DNA of 64,000 nucleotides from a bacterium (lineage in GTDB: Bacteria; Elusimicrobiota; Elusimicrobia; Elusimicrobiales; UBA9959). The stretch spans positions 1 to 64,000 of the forward strand of contig JAJZPL010000010.1 in NCBI GenBank assembly GCA_021811185.1, given 5' to 3'. The translations under genes and the position numbers were made by a program. Each line of letters begins with the position of its first letter. Position 1 is the stretch's first letter. Below the pieces are notes generated by a model. It was not told where the DNA came from, did not search any database, and saw only the letters and a list, made by a program, of their open reading frames with translations. Positions 43,699-53,001 of this stretch are shown here, one piece after another.

Positions 43699-44934
43699 AT
43701 GTCCACACTCCTCGCGGCGCTTCGAACCGAACGGGGCCGGCACGTAGCCGGCGCGGTCTTCCTCGCGGGTCTTTCGGCCATGTTCCTCTTCTGCGGCTAC
43801 GAATTCATCCGTTCCCCGGCGGAATCCATCTTCATGGAACAGTTCGGAGCCGGGTACAAACCCTACGCCATAGCCTGCGTGCCTTTCATGATGGCCGCTA
43901 TGATCTACGGCTACGGCCTGCTGCTTTCTTCCATAGGCGCCAAGAAGGCCATGGCGGTTTCCATGGCGGGCAGTTCCGCTTTTTTCGTGCTGGCCTGGCT
44001 GGGCCTGGGCCACGCGTGGCGGTGGCTGGCCTTCCTGCTGCTGGTGTTCAAGGAATCCTACGTGGTGGTGATCTCCGAGCAGTACTGGTCCTTCATCAAC
44101 AGCGTGCTGAAGGACGAGGAGGGGAAGGTGTTCAACGGGCCGGTGGCCGGCCTGGGGGCGCTCGGCTCGCTTGTCGGCGGCTGGACGCTGGGGCATTTCG
44201 CCGTGGGCCTGGGGACCGAGACTTTCGTGCTGTTCGCCGCCCTTATGATCCTGCCCGCCGTGGTCCTGTTCTGGATAGGTTACAATAAAGCGGGCGAGCC
44301 CAAGCCGGACAAGGACGAGGCCGGCGGCAGGAAGGGGCCCCTGCACCTGAGCATCCTCAAAGAGAACCGCACGGTGCTCTTCATAGCGTTCATTATTTTC
44401 TCGGCGCAGGTGGTCGCCACGGCGCTGGACTTCCGCTTCACCACGCTGGTGCAGGAATTTATGCCGCTCAAGGACGCGCGCACGGCCTACCTGGGGAATT
44501 TCTGGATGAACGTGAACATCTTCTCGTTCTCCATGCAGTTCCTGCTGACGCCGCTGCTGCTGCGCTACATCCCGCGGCGCGGCATCCTCACCGCCATCCC
44601 GGCGGTGCACATCGTCACCTGCCTGCTGCTGTTCATCTATCCGTCGCTCGGCCTGGCCTCCACGGCTTTCCTGCTGTTCAAGGGTATGGATTATTCCATC
44701 TTCCGGGCTTCCAAGGAAACTCTCTACATCCCTTTCTCCTACGATACCCGCTACCGCGCCAAGCAGGTGGCGGACGCTTTCACCTACCGCTTCGCCAAGG
44801 GCGTTACGGCGCTCTGGGCCTCCGGCCTGAGCGCGGCCGGGACCATCGCCCAGGGCTTCTACCCGGCGCTGGGCGTGGTCTTCTCCGGGGCGTGGCTGGC
44901 CATGTCCTTCCCGCTCACCGCGAAAAGGGAATAG
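43699..44934 (+). CDS. Polytopic transporter, nucleotide (NTT/Npt)-like
   Basis: A 411-residue protein with 11-12 hydrophobic segments. The block YWSFINSVLKDEEGKVFNG-x-VAGLGALGSLVGG has the layout of NTT/TLC ATP/ADP exchangers, where a Trp-Ser-Phe-x-Asn segment and a glycine-rich helix are conserved. Cytoplasmic loops are basic. MFS-like drug or sugar transporters are the alternative. Its -10 box sits so close to the ATG that a leaderless mRNA is predicted. It is followed by a terminator and converges with the PorV-like gene. Substrate unknown. Confidence 0.5.
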   Translation: MSTLLAALRTERGRHVAGAVFLAGLSAMFLFCGYEFIRSPAESIFMEQFGAGYKPYAIACVPFMMAAMIYGYGLLLSSIGAKKAMAVSMAGSSAFFVLAWLGLGHAWRWLAFLLLVFKESYVVVISEQYWSFINSVLKDEEGKVFNGPVAGLGALGSLVGGWTLGHFAVGLGTETFVLFAALMILPAVVLFWIGYNKAGEPKPDKDEAGGRKGPLHLSILKENRTVLFIAFIIFSAQVVATALDFRFTTLVQEFMPLKDARTAYLGNFWMNVNIFSFSMQFLLTPLLLRYIPRRGILTAIPAVHIVTCLLLFIYPSLGLASTAFLLFKGMDYSIFRASKETLYIPFSYDTRYRAKQVADAFTYRFAKGVTALWASGLSAAGTIAQGFYPALGVVFSGAWLAMSFPLTAKRE

Positions 44935-44964
44935 AGGGCTGGAGGATCGGAAGATCGGAGGAAT

Positions 44965-44998
44965 AGCCGGAGGGGAAACCTTCCGGCTGTTTTCTTTT
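44965..44998 (+). terminator. Intrinsic terminator
   Basis: A 10-bp stem AGCCGGAGGG with CCTTCCGGCT (one G-U pair) and a GAAA loop, followed by GTTTTCTTTT, between convergent genes. Confidence 0.85.
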
Positions 44999-45980
44999 AG
45001 AAGGTGATGGTAGCGGAGATGCGGTGCACGGTGCCCAGGTCGCCGAACGGCGAGAAGGCGTAGTCCACGTGGTAATCGGTGTAACGGAAGCCGCCGCCCA
45101 GGGCGAAATTCCGGCTGCCGCCGATGTCGCCAATACCTCTGGTGTTGAAGCCGGCCCTTAGGAAAACATCCATATCGTCGTAGACTTTTATTTTGCCTTC
45201 GGCGCCCATGGCGAAGAAAGGCAGATTGTCGCGCGACGCTACCAGGTCGGCGGTCAGGTTGAGGTAGTCCGCCAGCGAGGTTACGGTGCCGAGGCGCAGG
45301 ATAAGCGGCAGCGGGGCTTCTTCCTTGTCGTAGCGCAGCGTACCCATGATGTTCTGGGCCACCAGGCTCATGCGGAACCTGTTGTCGAACATGTACGGCA
45401 TATTGACGCCCACGTCGGCGGAGACCGTGTTGTCGGCGGAAAGGATCTGCGAGCGCACGAACTTGCCGGTGGCGCCCAGCACGAAGCGCTCCTCGGGGTC
45501 CTTGTTGAACCCTGTAATATAACAGGCGAAGCCCACGTTCACCGCCGTGTCGTACGGTGTGAACGAGCCGAGGTCCATGCCGCTGGAATCGGTCTTCGCG
45601 ATCTTGCCGAAATTCATGTACTTGACCGAAACGCCCCAGGCGCCCACTTCGCCGGCGGTTTCGGCGTAGGCGAAATAGTCGGCGTAGGTGCTGGCCAGGT
45701 AGGGCGCGTGCATGAACGCCATCGAATTTGTTTTTACGTTTATCAGCCCGGCCGGGTTCCAGTCCAGCGCAAAGGCGTCGTCGGCCAGGGCGGAGTACGC
45801 TTCGCCCAAGGCCGCACCGCGCGCGCCGCTGGCTATTTTTAAAAACTGCGCGGTGGCGGTGCCGGCCGAGGCGGAGTCGAACCCCTGCGCGGAAGCGGCC
45901 GTGCCAAGCGCGGCGCAAAGCAGCAGCGCCGGCAATAAAGCCGCGCCTTTAAAACCGCTTTGTCCGTGCCGCCGGTTCAT
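44997..45980 (-). CDS. PorV/PorQ-like outer-membrane beta-barrel protein
   Basis: A 327-residue protein with a signal peptide (cleaved near ASA-QG) and then the PorV/PorQ N-terminal motif: FLKIASGARGAALGEAYSALADDAFALDWNPAGL. The remainder is a set of amphipathic beta strands ending in a final F (ISATITF), as in outer-membrane barrels. In Bacteroidetes PorV is part of the type IX secretion system and carries cargo; PorQ-like homologues occur more widely. It follows the FN3/FlgD-like protein gene by 14 bases, so the two may be co-expressed. The actual link to a type IX system is not shown. Confidence 0.85.
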   Translation of the reverse strand: MNRRHGQSGFKGAALLPALLLCAALGTAASAQGFDSASAGTATAQFLKIASGARGAALGEAYSALADDAFALDWNPAGLINVKTNSMAFMHAPYLASTYADYFAYAETAGEVGAWGVSVKYMNFGKIAKTDSSGMDLGSFTPYDTAVNVGFACYITGFNKDPEERFVLGATGKFVRSQILSADNTVSADVGVNMPYMFDNRFRMSLVAQNIMGTLRYDKEEAPLPLILRLGTVTSLADYLNLTADLVASRDNLPFFAMGAEGKIKVYDDMDVFLRAGFNTRGIGDIGGSRNFALGGGFRYTDYHVDYAFSPFGDLGTVHRISATITF

Positions 45981-45994
45981 AATATCTGGCCGCC

Positions 45995-48900
45995 TTACCT
46001 TTCCAGGGCTACCTTGAAGCTCTTGCCGGTTTTCTTATCCTTGCTCTGTATGAAAGCTATGTAGACGCCGCTGGCCGCTTTGTTCCCGGAGTCGTTCAGC
46101 CCGTCCCAGTGCGCCATGCCGTTAACGTCCGCCTTGATCTCCCGGACCAGTTCGCCCAGGAAGGTGTAGATCTTTACCTTGGCGTAAGGGGGCATGTTGG
46201 TGAAGTGCATCACGTCCGAAACGGAATTCGGCCGGTAGGGATTCGGGTAGATCTTAACCTTGGCCAGCCCGGTTTCCGATTGGGCCTGCATGATCTGGAA
46301 GGTGGAGAGGTGCCAGGTCTGGCCGATCACGCGGTGCTGGGCGGTATCCGATACCGACGGCAGCGGCACCCAGACGCGGTTCTGCTCGTCGAAGAGGGCC
46401 AGGATGAGCCTGGAGGTGTCCGTGCCCAGGGGAAGGTCCGAGAGCCGGTAGGGCAGGGTTATGGTGATGGCGCCGAAGACGATGGTCGGCGGGAAATGCG
46501 TTATCTCCAGGCCGACCCCGGTGGGGGCGAGCTGGGACACGGCGGAGATCGGCGCGGAGAACGTTGCGGTCGAGGGGGTGAGCGCCCTTAATACCAGGAT
46601 GGTGGAACTGCCGATGGAGCCGTGCGGCAGATGGACGGAGATTTCGCCGTAGGAGGTTTGCAGCGTTACAATGCTGTCCTGCAGCGCCACCGCGTTCAGG
46701 ACCGCGGTGGAAAGGGTAACCGTGGACCCGGCGCTCTCGTAGGCGGAGAGTATGCCGGACTGGCCCGCGGCCTGCACCTCGGCCCAGTAGGAGGTGCCTA
46801 TCAGCAGGTTCTTGAAACTGCAGGACAACCCTTTTACGGACAGCGAGGAATTTATCACCGAGAAGTTCTGGGCGGTGGAGACGCGCACGTTGTAAACCGT
46901 GACGGAGGAGTTGTTATTGCTGAGCCAGTTCACGGTGAAACCGTCGGTGAGCGGGTTGGAGAAGGTCTGCTCCGGCGCCAGGATGTAAGGCGTCGCCGGC
47001 CGGGTCAGCGCCGAAGGGAGGTCCACCGGCGGGTCCACGGGCACGCCCATCAGGTTGAGCGCCGAAACCCGCATGTAGTAACTGGTGTTGGAAGCCAGGC
47101 CGTCGAACATAGCGTAGAGGTTGTATGTTACGGAGGAAAGCGTCAGGCTCGAATAATCCGGGCTGGAGGAAATGTTCACTCTGTAGGGGGTAATGACGAG
47201 CGGGTTGTCTCCGTTAAGCCAGTTAACTGTCAGGGAGCTTGCCTCCACGTCGGAAGCGGGTGCGGAAAGGGCATAATAAGCGCCGGTGGCCATGGGCGAG
47301 AAAACTACGGTGGGGGCGGCGCGGTTGAGGCGGTTTATGGAGGTTACGCGCGTATAATACGTAGTGTTCGGGGCAAGCCCGGAGAAAGTGGCGGAGGAAA
47401 GGACAGTGGCGGAAGAGACCAGGCCTATGGTAAACCCCGGGTCCTCGGCGAGGTCGGCGTTATAAACGGTGTCCTGCGGATTAGAGTCAGGCAGCCAGAC
47501 CGGGGTGATGGAGTGCGGCGTAAGGGTGAACGGCTGCTCTATGGGCTGGTTGGCCATGGTGGCGGTGGCGGGCGTAAAAGAGTAGTTGGCGGTGCCGTCC
47601 CAGTTCACCGAGCCGGCCCTGAAATAATAACTGGTGTTGGGAGCAAGCCCGGTAAGCGTCAGGCGGTCCATGGAGGTCAGGCCGGTGCTGGACGAAAAAA
47701 GCACCTGGGTGAAGGCCTGGGTGGTGGCGGCTTCCAGCAGGTAGGCTTCGGCGGTGGCCAGGGGCGGGGAAGCCGGCAGCGGCGTCCAGGCTACGGTAAC
47801 GCTGGAATAGAATACCCCGGTGAAAGACGCCGCGCCGAGGGGGTCCGGAAGCGTGGATTTGTTGGACGGGGCGGCGGTGGTGTAAACGGTGGCGCCGTTG
47901 TACAGGGCCGCCATCCTGAAGTAATACCGGGTGTTGGGGTCCAGGGCGTTCACGGTAAGCGTGGTTACCCCGGCGTCGAAGGTGGCCGAACTGCGCTGGA
48001 TGTAATTGAAGAATTCGTGCGTGGAGGCTTCCAGCGTATAACTGTCCCCGCCGGGGATGCCGGCGAAGTTCACCGTGGCGCTGGACTGCCAGACCTCGCC
48101 CAGGATGACGCCGGAAGGGGGCGCGGGCATCAAGGTCTGGGTAGCGGGCAGATCGGAATAGCTGGGAGTATCTGTCCAGTTAAGCGTGCCCAGGCGCAGG
48201 TTGTAAGGCGTGTTGGGCCTGAGTCCGGTAAGGGCCAGGGACAGGCCGCGCGGGTCTGGCGTGGAAGAGGAAAGCACTACCCCGGTGCCGTTGAAATTGG
48301 TGGAGGAGGCCGTAAGCCGGTAGCCCTCGCAGGAGTTGCGCTGCAGGGTGCCCGACAGGGGGAAAATTAAAACCGTTAGGGCGTCGGTCTCCGCCAGCAC
48401 GTATTGCAGGTTGGCGGAGGGCGGCGAAGTAAGGGTTAGGGTGGAAAGCGGGGCGGTATAGTTAAGATCGCCGGCCTGGTTTACGGAGGCCGCCCGCAGG
48501 TAGTAGGTGGTATTGGCGTCCAGGCCATCCAGGGTAAGGGTGTTCATGGCCAGGTTCTGGGTGCCGGTATAAAGCGGGGTGTCCGAGCCGTTGAAATTGA
48601 CCGAGGAGCCTTCCAGCCGGTAGCCCTGCGCGTTGAGAATCGTGTCCCAGGTCAACTGGGCGGAGCTGGAACTGACGGAGACCACGGCGGCGTTCTGCGG
48701 TTTTAACGCCAGCGTGGTGAAGTACCTCTTAGTGGTAAGGTCGGAGACCCCGTTCCAGTTAAGGGTATTGACCGCGTAAAAGTATGTGGTGTTGCTTATA
48801 AGCCCGGTAAGGTCCGTAGAGGCGGCGTTAGGGTCCGCGGTAACCCAGTCAACGCTGGGGATAAGTGTTGCCGAGAGGGCATATGAAAGTTTGTAGCCCT

Positions 48901-49609
48901 CGGAGTCCTCGGCGCCGGAGCCGTTGACCGGCGTCCACTTAACTGTGGCGCTGTCTTCAAACACTTCGGCGCTGATCCCGGGGAGGTCTATAGCGAGGGT
49001 GGCCGTGGAAACTTCGGGGGTTTCGGCCGTAAGCGCGCCGTTCACGCCGCGGGCGCGCACTTTCATGTAATAGGTGGTGTTGGCGCTAAGGCCGCTTATG
49101 ACCGCGGGATTGCCCTGCGGGCTGGTCAGGGGCACGGTCACGGGGCTGGGGAACCCGGAGGCGACGTCGTAAATAACTTCGTAGGTTGTCCATTCGGGGT
49201 TGCCGTTGATGTTCCAGGCCGCGTTGACGGTGGCGGTAAACGAGGATTGCGCCGTGAAATAAGCCGAGTTGAAATACATCCCTGTCGGGGCCGCCGCCCA
49301 GGTGTCGGTGGTAACGATGTTCGAGTAACTGGGATCGAAAGAGGATTTTACCTTGAAATAGTAAGTCGTATCGGGGTTAAGGCCCGGGTACGCGGCCGAG
49401 GTTCCGGCTATCGAAGTGCTGGAAATATAACCGAGGAAGGCGGAAGAAGTGGAGAGCAGCGCGGTGTACGGCGAGGTGCCCGCTGTCCAGGAGACATTAA
49501 CGCTGCCGGTGCTGGTGCTGTTAGGCGTGGCAGTGGGGGCGGCGCGCACGGGAACGACCGCCAGCAGGATGGCGGCCGCTGCACCAAGCAGTTTGGCCTT
49601 TAGAAGCAT
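45995..49609 (-). CDS. Giant secreted FN3-repeat protein with FlgD-like C-terminal domain
   Basis: A 1204-residue protein with a signal peptide (cleaved near PVRA-AP). About ten tandem fibronectin-III-like repeats of 90-100 residues cover residues 24-950; each carries a related NTTYY(F/L/M)(R/K) motif (for instance NTTYYMKV, NTTYYLRA, NTSYYFRA, NTTYYTRV). A beta-rich ZU5-like region follows. The last 90 residues have KVKIYPNPYRPN, GELVREI and SGVYIAF, typical of FlgD-Ig/type IX-sorting-like C-terminal domains. An adhesin or surface fibre is likely. It precedes the PorV-like gene in an operon. Confidence 0.88.
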   Translation of the reverse strand: MLLKAKLLGAAAAILLAVVPVRAAPTATPNSTSTGSVNVSWTAGTSPYTALLSTSSAFLGYISSTSIAGTSAAYPGLNPDTTYYFKVKSSFDPSYSNIVTTDTWAAAPTGMYFNSAYFTAQSSFTATVNAAWNINGNPEWTTYEVIYDVASGFPSPVTVPLTSPQGNPAVISGLSANTTYYMKVRARGVNGALTAETPEVSTATLAIDLPGISAEVFEDSATVKWTPVNGSGAEDSEGYKLSYALSATLIPSVDWVTADPNAASTDLTGLISNTTYFYAVNTLNWNGVSDLTTKRYFTTLALKPQNAAVVSVSSSSAQLTWDTILNAQGYRLEGSSVNFNGSDTPLYTGTQNLAMNTLTLDGLDANTTYYLRAASVNQAGDLNYTAPLSTLTLTSPPSANLQYVLAETDALTVLIFPLSGTLQRNSCEGYRLTASSTNFNGTGVVLSSSTPDPRGLSLALTGLRPNTPYNLRLGTLNWTDTPSYSDLPATQTLMPAPPSGVILGEVWQSSATVNFAGIPGGDSYTLEASTHEFFNYIQRSSATFDAGVTTLTVNALDPNTRYYFRMAALYNGATVYTTAAPSNKSTLPDPLGAASFTGVFYSSVTVAWTPLPASPPLATAEAYLLEAATTQAFTQVLFSSSTGLTSMDRLTLTGLAPNTSYYFRAGSVNWDGTANYSFTPATATMANQPIEQPFTLTPHSITPVWLPDSNPQDTVYNADLAEDPGFTIGLVSSATVLSSATFSGLAPNTTYYTRVTSINRLNRAAPTVVFSPMATGAYYALSAPASDVEASSLTVNWLNGDNPLVITPYRVNISSSPDYSSLTLSSVTYNLYAMFDGLASNTSYYMRVSALNLMGVPVDPPVDLPSALTRPATPYILAPEQTFSNPLTDGFTVNWLSNNNSSVTVYNVRVSTAQNFSVINSSLSVKGLSCSFKNLLIGTSYWAEVQAAGQSGILSAYESAGSTVTLSTAVLNAVALQDSIVTLQTSYGEISVHLPHGSIGSSTILVLRALTPSTATFSAPISAVSQLAPTGVGLEITHFPPTIVFGAITITLPYRLSDLPLGTDTSRLILALFDEQNRVWVPLPSVSDTAQHRVIGQTWHLSTFQIMQAQSETGLAKVKIYPNPYRPNSVSDVMHFTNMPPYAKVKIYTFLGELVREIKADVNGMAHWDGLNDSGNKAASGVYIAFIQSKDKKTGKSFKVALER

Positions 49610-49747
49610 ATATATAGTCTAACAGAGAACAGCCTAAAATAAATGTCAAATATGTTACAGACAGTGGCGCTCTCCCGGTCTTTCTTGCGCGGGGCGCGGT
49701 TTCTATTATATTATAATTAAAATCGCAGCGCGCTTCCCGGAGCAAAA
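49610..49747. promoter_or_regulatory. Divergent promoter region
   Basis: This 138-base gap between the FN3-protein gene and the DUF4185-like gene holds a perfect TATAAT at 49712-49717 on the plus strand and GGAG just upstream of the ATG at 49748. On the minus strand TTGACA occurs at 49644-49649. Spacings are not ideal. Confidence 0.45.
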
Positions 49748-50884
49748 ATGTCATCCCAGCTATACTCAGCAGCGCCCAGCCCAGACAAAAAAACGGCAAG
49801 GCCGCGGCTTTTGTCCGGCGGCCCCGCTCTTTGCGTCCTGCTTCTGGCCTTATCGGCGGCGCCCTCGGCAGCGCAGCAGCAGAGCACGGCTCCCGCCTTC
49901 GGGATCTCCAGCGGCACGCCGCTGCTGACCCAACTCGCCTCCACCGGGGTGGTGGTAGGCCAGGGCGGCAATTTTTCCATTCCTTTGCATGACGGACGCA
50001 CGCTCTGGCTGCTGAATAACGTGATGGCCGGCGAGTTCCGCCCCGACGCCCAGCCGGCGGTGTGGGACATCGTCGACGGCGCCGCGGCGTTGGCCGCCAG
50101 CACCTCGCCCTACGCCCAGGCCGGCGCGCTCCGCTTTGTTACCAACGAGGCCGGGCTGCCGCTGCCGCTCCTTTCCGAGGGCGCGGCCGAGTACAGCCCC
50201 GCGCGCAAGTTCTGGCCGCGGTCGGGCCTGTGTGCCGCCGGCAAGTGCTACGTTTTTTTCTCGGTGATGAACAATTACGGCCCCGGGCCTTACGATTATT
50301 TCCGCGTGGGGCAGGGCGTAGCTTACGCCGAGAACCCGGCCGGGCCTTACAAGAAGGCGCGCTACGGCGCCCGCTATTCTTTCTGGAACGACGTCGAGCC
50401 CGCTTTTGGCTCGGCCCTGCTGCCCGACGACGACGGCTGGGTCTACGTCTACGGCCGGGTGATGACCGCCCCCGGCGATTACGCCGCCGCGCTGGCCCGC
50501 GTGAAACCCGACCAACTGGCCGCCCGCGAGAAATACGAGTATTACAGCGCCGCGGCCTCCTCCGGGCCCTGGACCGCGGATCTGTCCGAGGCTTCTACTT
50601 TCCTGGAGGGCGCGCCCGAGGACTTTTCGGTCTCTTATAACGAGTATTTAAAGAGTTACCTGGCGGTCTACCTGGACCAGGACACCGGCTCCACCCTGGC
50701 GCGCCAGGGCCGCTACCCCTGGGGTCCCTGGGGCGAGCCGTTCACCCTCCTTGCCTGCTCGCCCGAGGCGTACTGCTTCGGCGCCAAAGAGCAGCGCGGT
50801 TTCGCCGCGGAAGGCGGCAGGAAGATATTTTTAACGGTTGAAAGGAAGAACGCGCCGTACCTGTACGAGATCACATTCAAATAA
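49748..50884 (+). CDS. Secreted DUF4185-like protein (beta-propeller)
   Basis: A 378-residue protein. A long basic N-region is followed by a signal peptide (about 28-44, cleaved near PSA-AQ). The mature part reads as blade-like repeats: DGRTLWLLNNVMAGEF, KCYVFFSVMN, WVYVYGRVM, YLAVYLDQDTG and LTVERKNAPYLYEITF, similar to DUF4185/glycosidase-like propellers. These bind or cleave sugars in some relatives, but catalytic residues cannot be assigned. It is followed by the butyrate kinase gene after only 8 bases. Confidence 0.65.
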   Translation: MSSQLYSAAPSPDKKTARPRLLSGGPALCVLLLALSAAPSAAQQQSTAPAFGISSGTPLLTQLASTGVVVGQGGNFSIPLHDGRTLWLLNNVMAGEFRPDAQPAVWDIVDGAAALAASTSPYAQAGALRFVTNEAGLPLPLLSEGAAEYSPARKFWPRSGLCAAGKCYVFFSVMNNYGPGPYDYFRVGQGVAYAENPAGPYKKARYGARYSFWNDVEPAFGSALLPDDDGWVYVYGRVMTAPGDYAAALARVKPDQLAAREKYEYYSAAASSGPWTADLSEASTFLEGAPEDFSVSYNEYLKSYLAVYLDQDTGSTLARQGRYPWGPWGEPFTLLACSPEAYCFGAKEQRGFAAEGGRKIFLTVERKNAPYLYEITFK

Positions 50885-50892
50885 GGGGAACT

Positions 50893-52011
50893 ATGATCGA
50901 ATATAACATACTCGTGATAAACCCGGGCTCCACGTCGGACGAGGTAAGCTACTTCCGCGGCGAAAAAGAGGTCTTTCATAAAACGGCGCGGTACAGCCCC
51001 GAGGACCTGAAGCCCTACGAGCGGGAGAAGATCACCGCGCAGTTCGACCTGCGCAAGAAGATGGTGCTGGCGGCGCTGAAAGAGCACGGCGTGGACGTGA
51101 AAGAAATTCACGCCGTGATAGGCCGCGGCGGCCTGGTAAGGCCCATAGAGGGCGGCGTTTACGCGGTGAACGAGGCGCTGCTGACCGACCTGCGCGAAGG
51201 CGTGATGGGCGACCACTCCTCCAACCTGGGCGGCATCATCGCCCACGACATCGCCGAAGCAGCCGGCCTGAAGTCCTTCATCGCCGATCCAGTGGTCGTA
51301 GACGAGATGCTCCCGCTGGCCCGCTACTCCGGCATGCCCGAAAACCCCCGCATTTCCATTTTTCACGCGCTGAACCAGAAGCGCGTAGGGCGCCACGCGG
51401 CGCGCCAGCTCGGCAAGCCTTACGAGGAATGCCGGCTGATCGTGATGCACGGCGGCGGCGGCGTTTCCGTGGGCGCGCACCTGGGCGGGCGCGTTATAGA
51501 CGTGAACAACGCGCTGAACGGCGACGGCCCCATGACCCCGCAGCGCTCCGGCGGCGTGCCCGCCGGCGGCCTGGTGAAGATGTGCTTCAGCGGCAAGTAC
51601 ACCCAGCAGGACATGATGCTCAAACTCAAGGGCCAGGGCGGCCTGGTGGCTTACACCGGCACCTCGGACTGCATAGCCCTGGAAAAATATATCCTGACCG
51701 GCGAGATCAAGCCCGGCTCCGGAGTGGACCCCGATAAGATGACCCGCGACGAGGCCCGGGAAGCGGTGGACGCCATGGGCTACCAGATCTGCAAAGAGAT
51801 CGGCGCCATGGCCACCGTACTGGAAGGCAAGGTGGACGCCATAGTGCTTACCGGCGGCCTGGCCTACGACAAGGTGCTAGTGCCCGAGATAAAGAGGCGG
51901 GTGTCCTGGATAGCGCAGGTGCTCTCCTACCCCGGCGGCGACGAAATGACGGCGCTGCGCGCGGCCGCTGAGATAGCGCTCCGCCACCCAGAGAAGGTCA
52001 AGAAATACTGA
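50893..52011 (+). CDS. buk: Butyrate kinase
   Basis: A 372-residue ASKHA-fold acyl-phosphate kinase that makes butyrate and ATP from butyryl phosphate. It starts with LVINPGSTSDEVSYF, has MHGGGGVSVGAHLGGRVIDVNNALNGDGPM and a GGLAY motif. The length agrees with Buk (about 355-370) and not with acetate kinase (about 400). GGGGAA stands 8 bases upstream of the ATG. Its partner phosphate butyryltransferase follows directly. Together they form the butyryl-CoA to butyrate pathway, or act on branched-chain acids. Confidence 0.95.
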   Translation: MIEYNILVINPGSTSDEVSYFRGEKEVFHKTARYSPEDLKPYEREKITAQFDLRKKMVLAALKEHGVDVKEIHAVIGRGGLVRPIEGGVYAVNEALLTDLREGVMGDHSSNLGGIIAHDIAEAAGLKSFIADPVVVDEMLPLARYSGMPENPRISIFHALNQKRVGRHAARQLGKPYEECRLIVMHGGGGVSVGAHLGGRVIDVNNALNGDGPMTPQRSGGVPAGGLVKMCFSGKYTQQDMMLKLKGQGGLVAYTGTSDCIALEKYILTGEIKPGSGVDPDKMTRDEAREAVDAMGYQICKEIGAMATVLEGKVDAIVLTGGLAYDKVLVPEIKRRVSWIAQVLSYPGGDEMTALRAAAEIALRHPEKVKKY

Positions 52012-52034
52012 TCTCGAATTATCGCGGAGGAAAA

Positions 52035-52964
52035 ATGAAATTCAAAAGTTTCGAAGAACTGCTGGGGCTGGTGCGGGGGAGGAGCAACCGCATAGTGGTC
52101 CCCGGCGCCAACAACGCCGAGGTGCTCACCGCCTGCAGGCTGGGCGTGGAGAACGGGATAATCTCCGGCGGCATCCTGATCGGGCCTAAAGCCCAGGTGC
52201 GGGAGATGGCCGCCGGCGTCGGGCTCAAGCTCGACATTTTCGAGCTGGTGGACATGTCCGATTACGCCGAGATGTGCAATACGGCCGTGGACCTGGTGAA
52301 GGCCGGCAAAGGCGACTTCCTGGTGAAAGGCCTGGTGGACACCAAGTATTACATGAAAGCCATCCTGCGCAAAGAAGTGGGCGCGGTCCCGGAAGGCCGG
52401 GTGCTCAGCCATTTCGTGCTGTTCGAGCTCGCCAACTACCATAAGCTTTTCGCGCTCACCGACGCGGCCATCATGATCAACCCCACGGTGGAGCAGAAGG
52501 TGAAGATCGCCGAGAACGCCGTGGAGATCATGCGCGCGCTCGGCGTTGAAAAACCAAAAGTGTCCGTGGTCTGCCCGGTGGAGAAGGTGAACCCCAAGAT
52601 CCCCAGCACGCTGGACGCCGAGGCGCTGGTGAAGCTGAACCGGGACGGCGTGCTCAAGAACTGCCTGGTGGAAGGACCTTACGACGTCTACATCTCGTTC
52701 TCTAAGGAGCTGGCGGCGGAGAAAGGAATAAAGGGCGCCGAGGTGCCCGGTGAGACCGACATCGCCCTGATGCCGGACCTCGACGCCGGCAACCTGGTGT
52801 ACAAGGCGCTTTCCTACTTCGGCGCCGGCATGAAGGCCGCCACGGTGCTGGCCGGCTCCAACCTGGCGGTGATCCTGCCTTCCCGCACGGATTCGCCCGT
52901 GACAAAATTGCATTCCATCGCCCTGGCCTGCTTCCTCAAGGACGCGGCCAAGGCGGCGGTTTAA
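52035..52964 (+). CDS. ptb: Phosphate butyryltransferase
   Basis: A 309-residue phosphate acyltransferase converting butyryl-CoA and Pi to butyryl phosphate, the substrate of Buk. The core has RIVVPGANNAEVL and GGILIGPKAQV at the N-terminus, followed by FLVKGLVDTKYYMKAILRKEVG and a C-terminal NLVYKALSYFGAGMKA, all typical of Ptb and not Pta. It begins 23 bases after buk with a GCGGAGG ribosome site. Acyl-chain preference (butyryl versus branched) cannot be told. Confidence 0.94.
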   Translation: MKFKSFEELLGLVRGRSNRIVVPGANNAEVLTACRLGVENGIISGGILIGPKAQVREMAAGVGLKLDIFELVDMSDYAEMCNTAVDLVKAGKGDFLVKGLVDTKYYMKAILRKEVGAVPEGRVLSHFVLFELANYHKLFALTDAAIMINPTVEQKVKIAENAVEIMRALGVEKPKVSVVCPVEKVNPKIPSTLDAEALVKLNRDGVLKNCLVEGPYDVYISFSKELAAEKGIKGAEVPGETDIALMPDLDAGNLVYKALSYFGAGMKAATVLAGSNLAVILPSRTDSPVTKLHSIALACFLKDAAKAAV

Positions 52965-53001
52965 GAATAATACCAGCTTGAGAAATTAAAGGAGAACTAC
53001 T

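Noticed and set aside
44997-49609. A complete type IX secretion locus
   Set aside because: Only a PorV/PorQ-like protein and one tailed cargo-like protein are present; other components are not visible.
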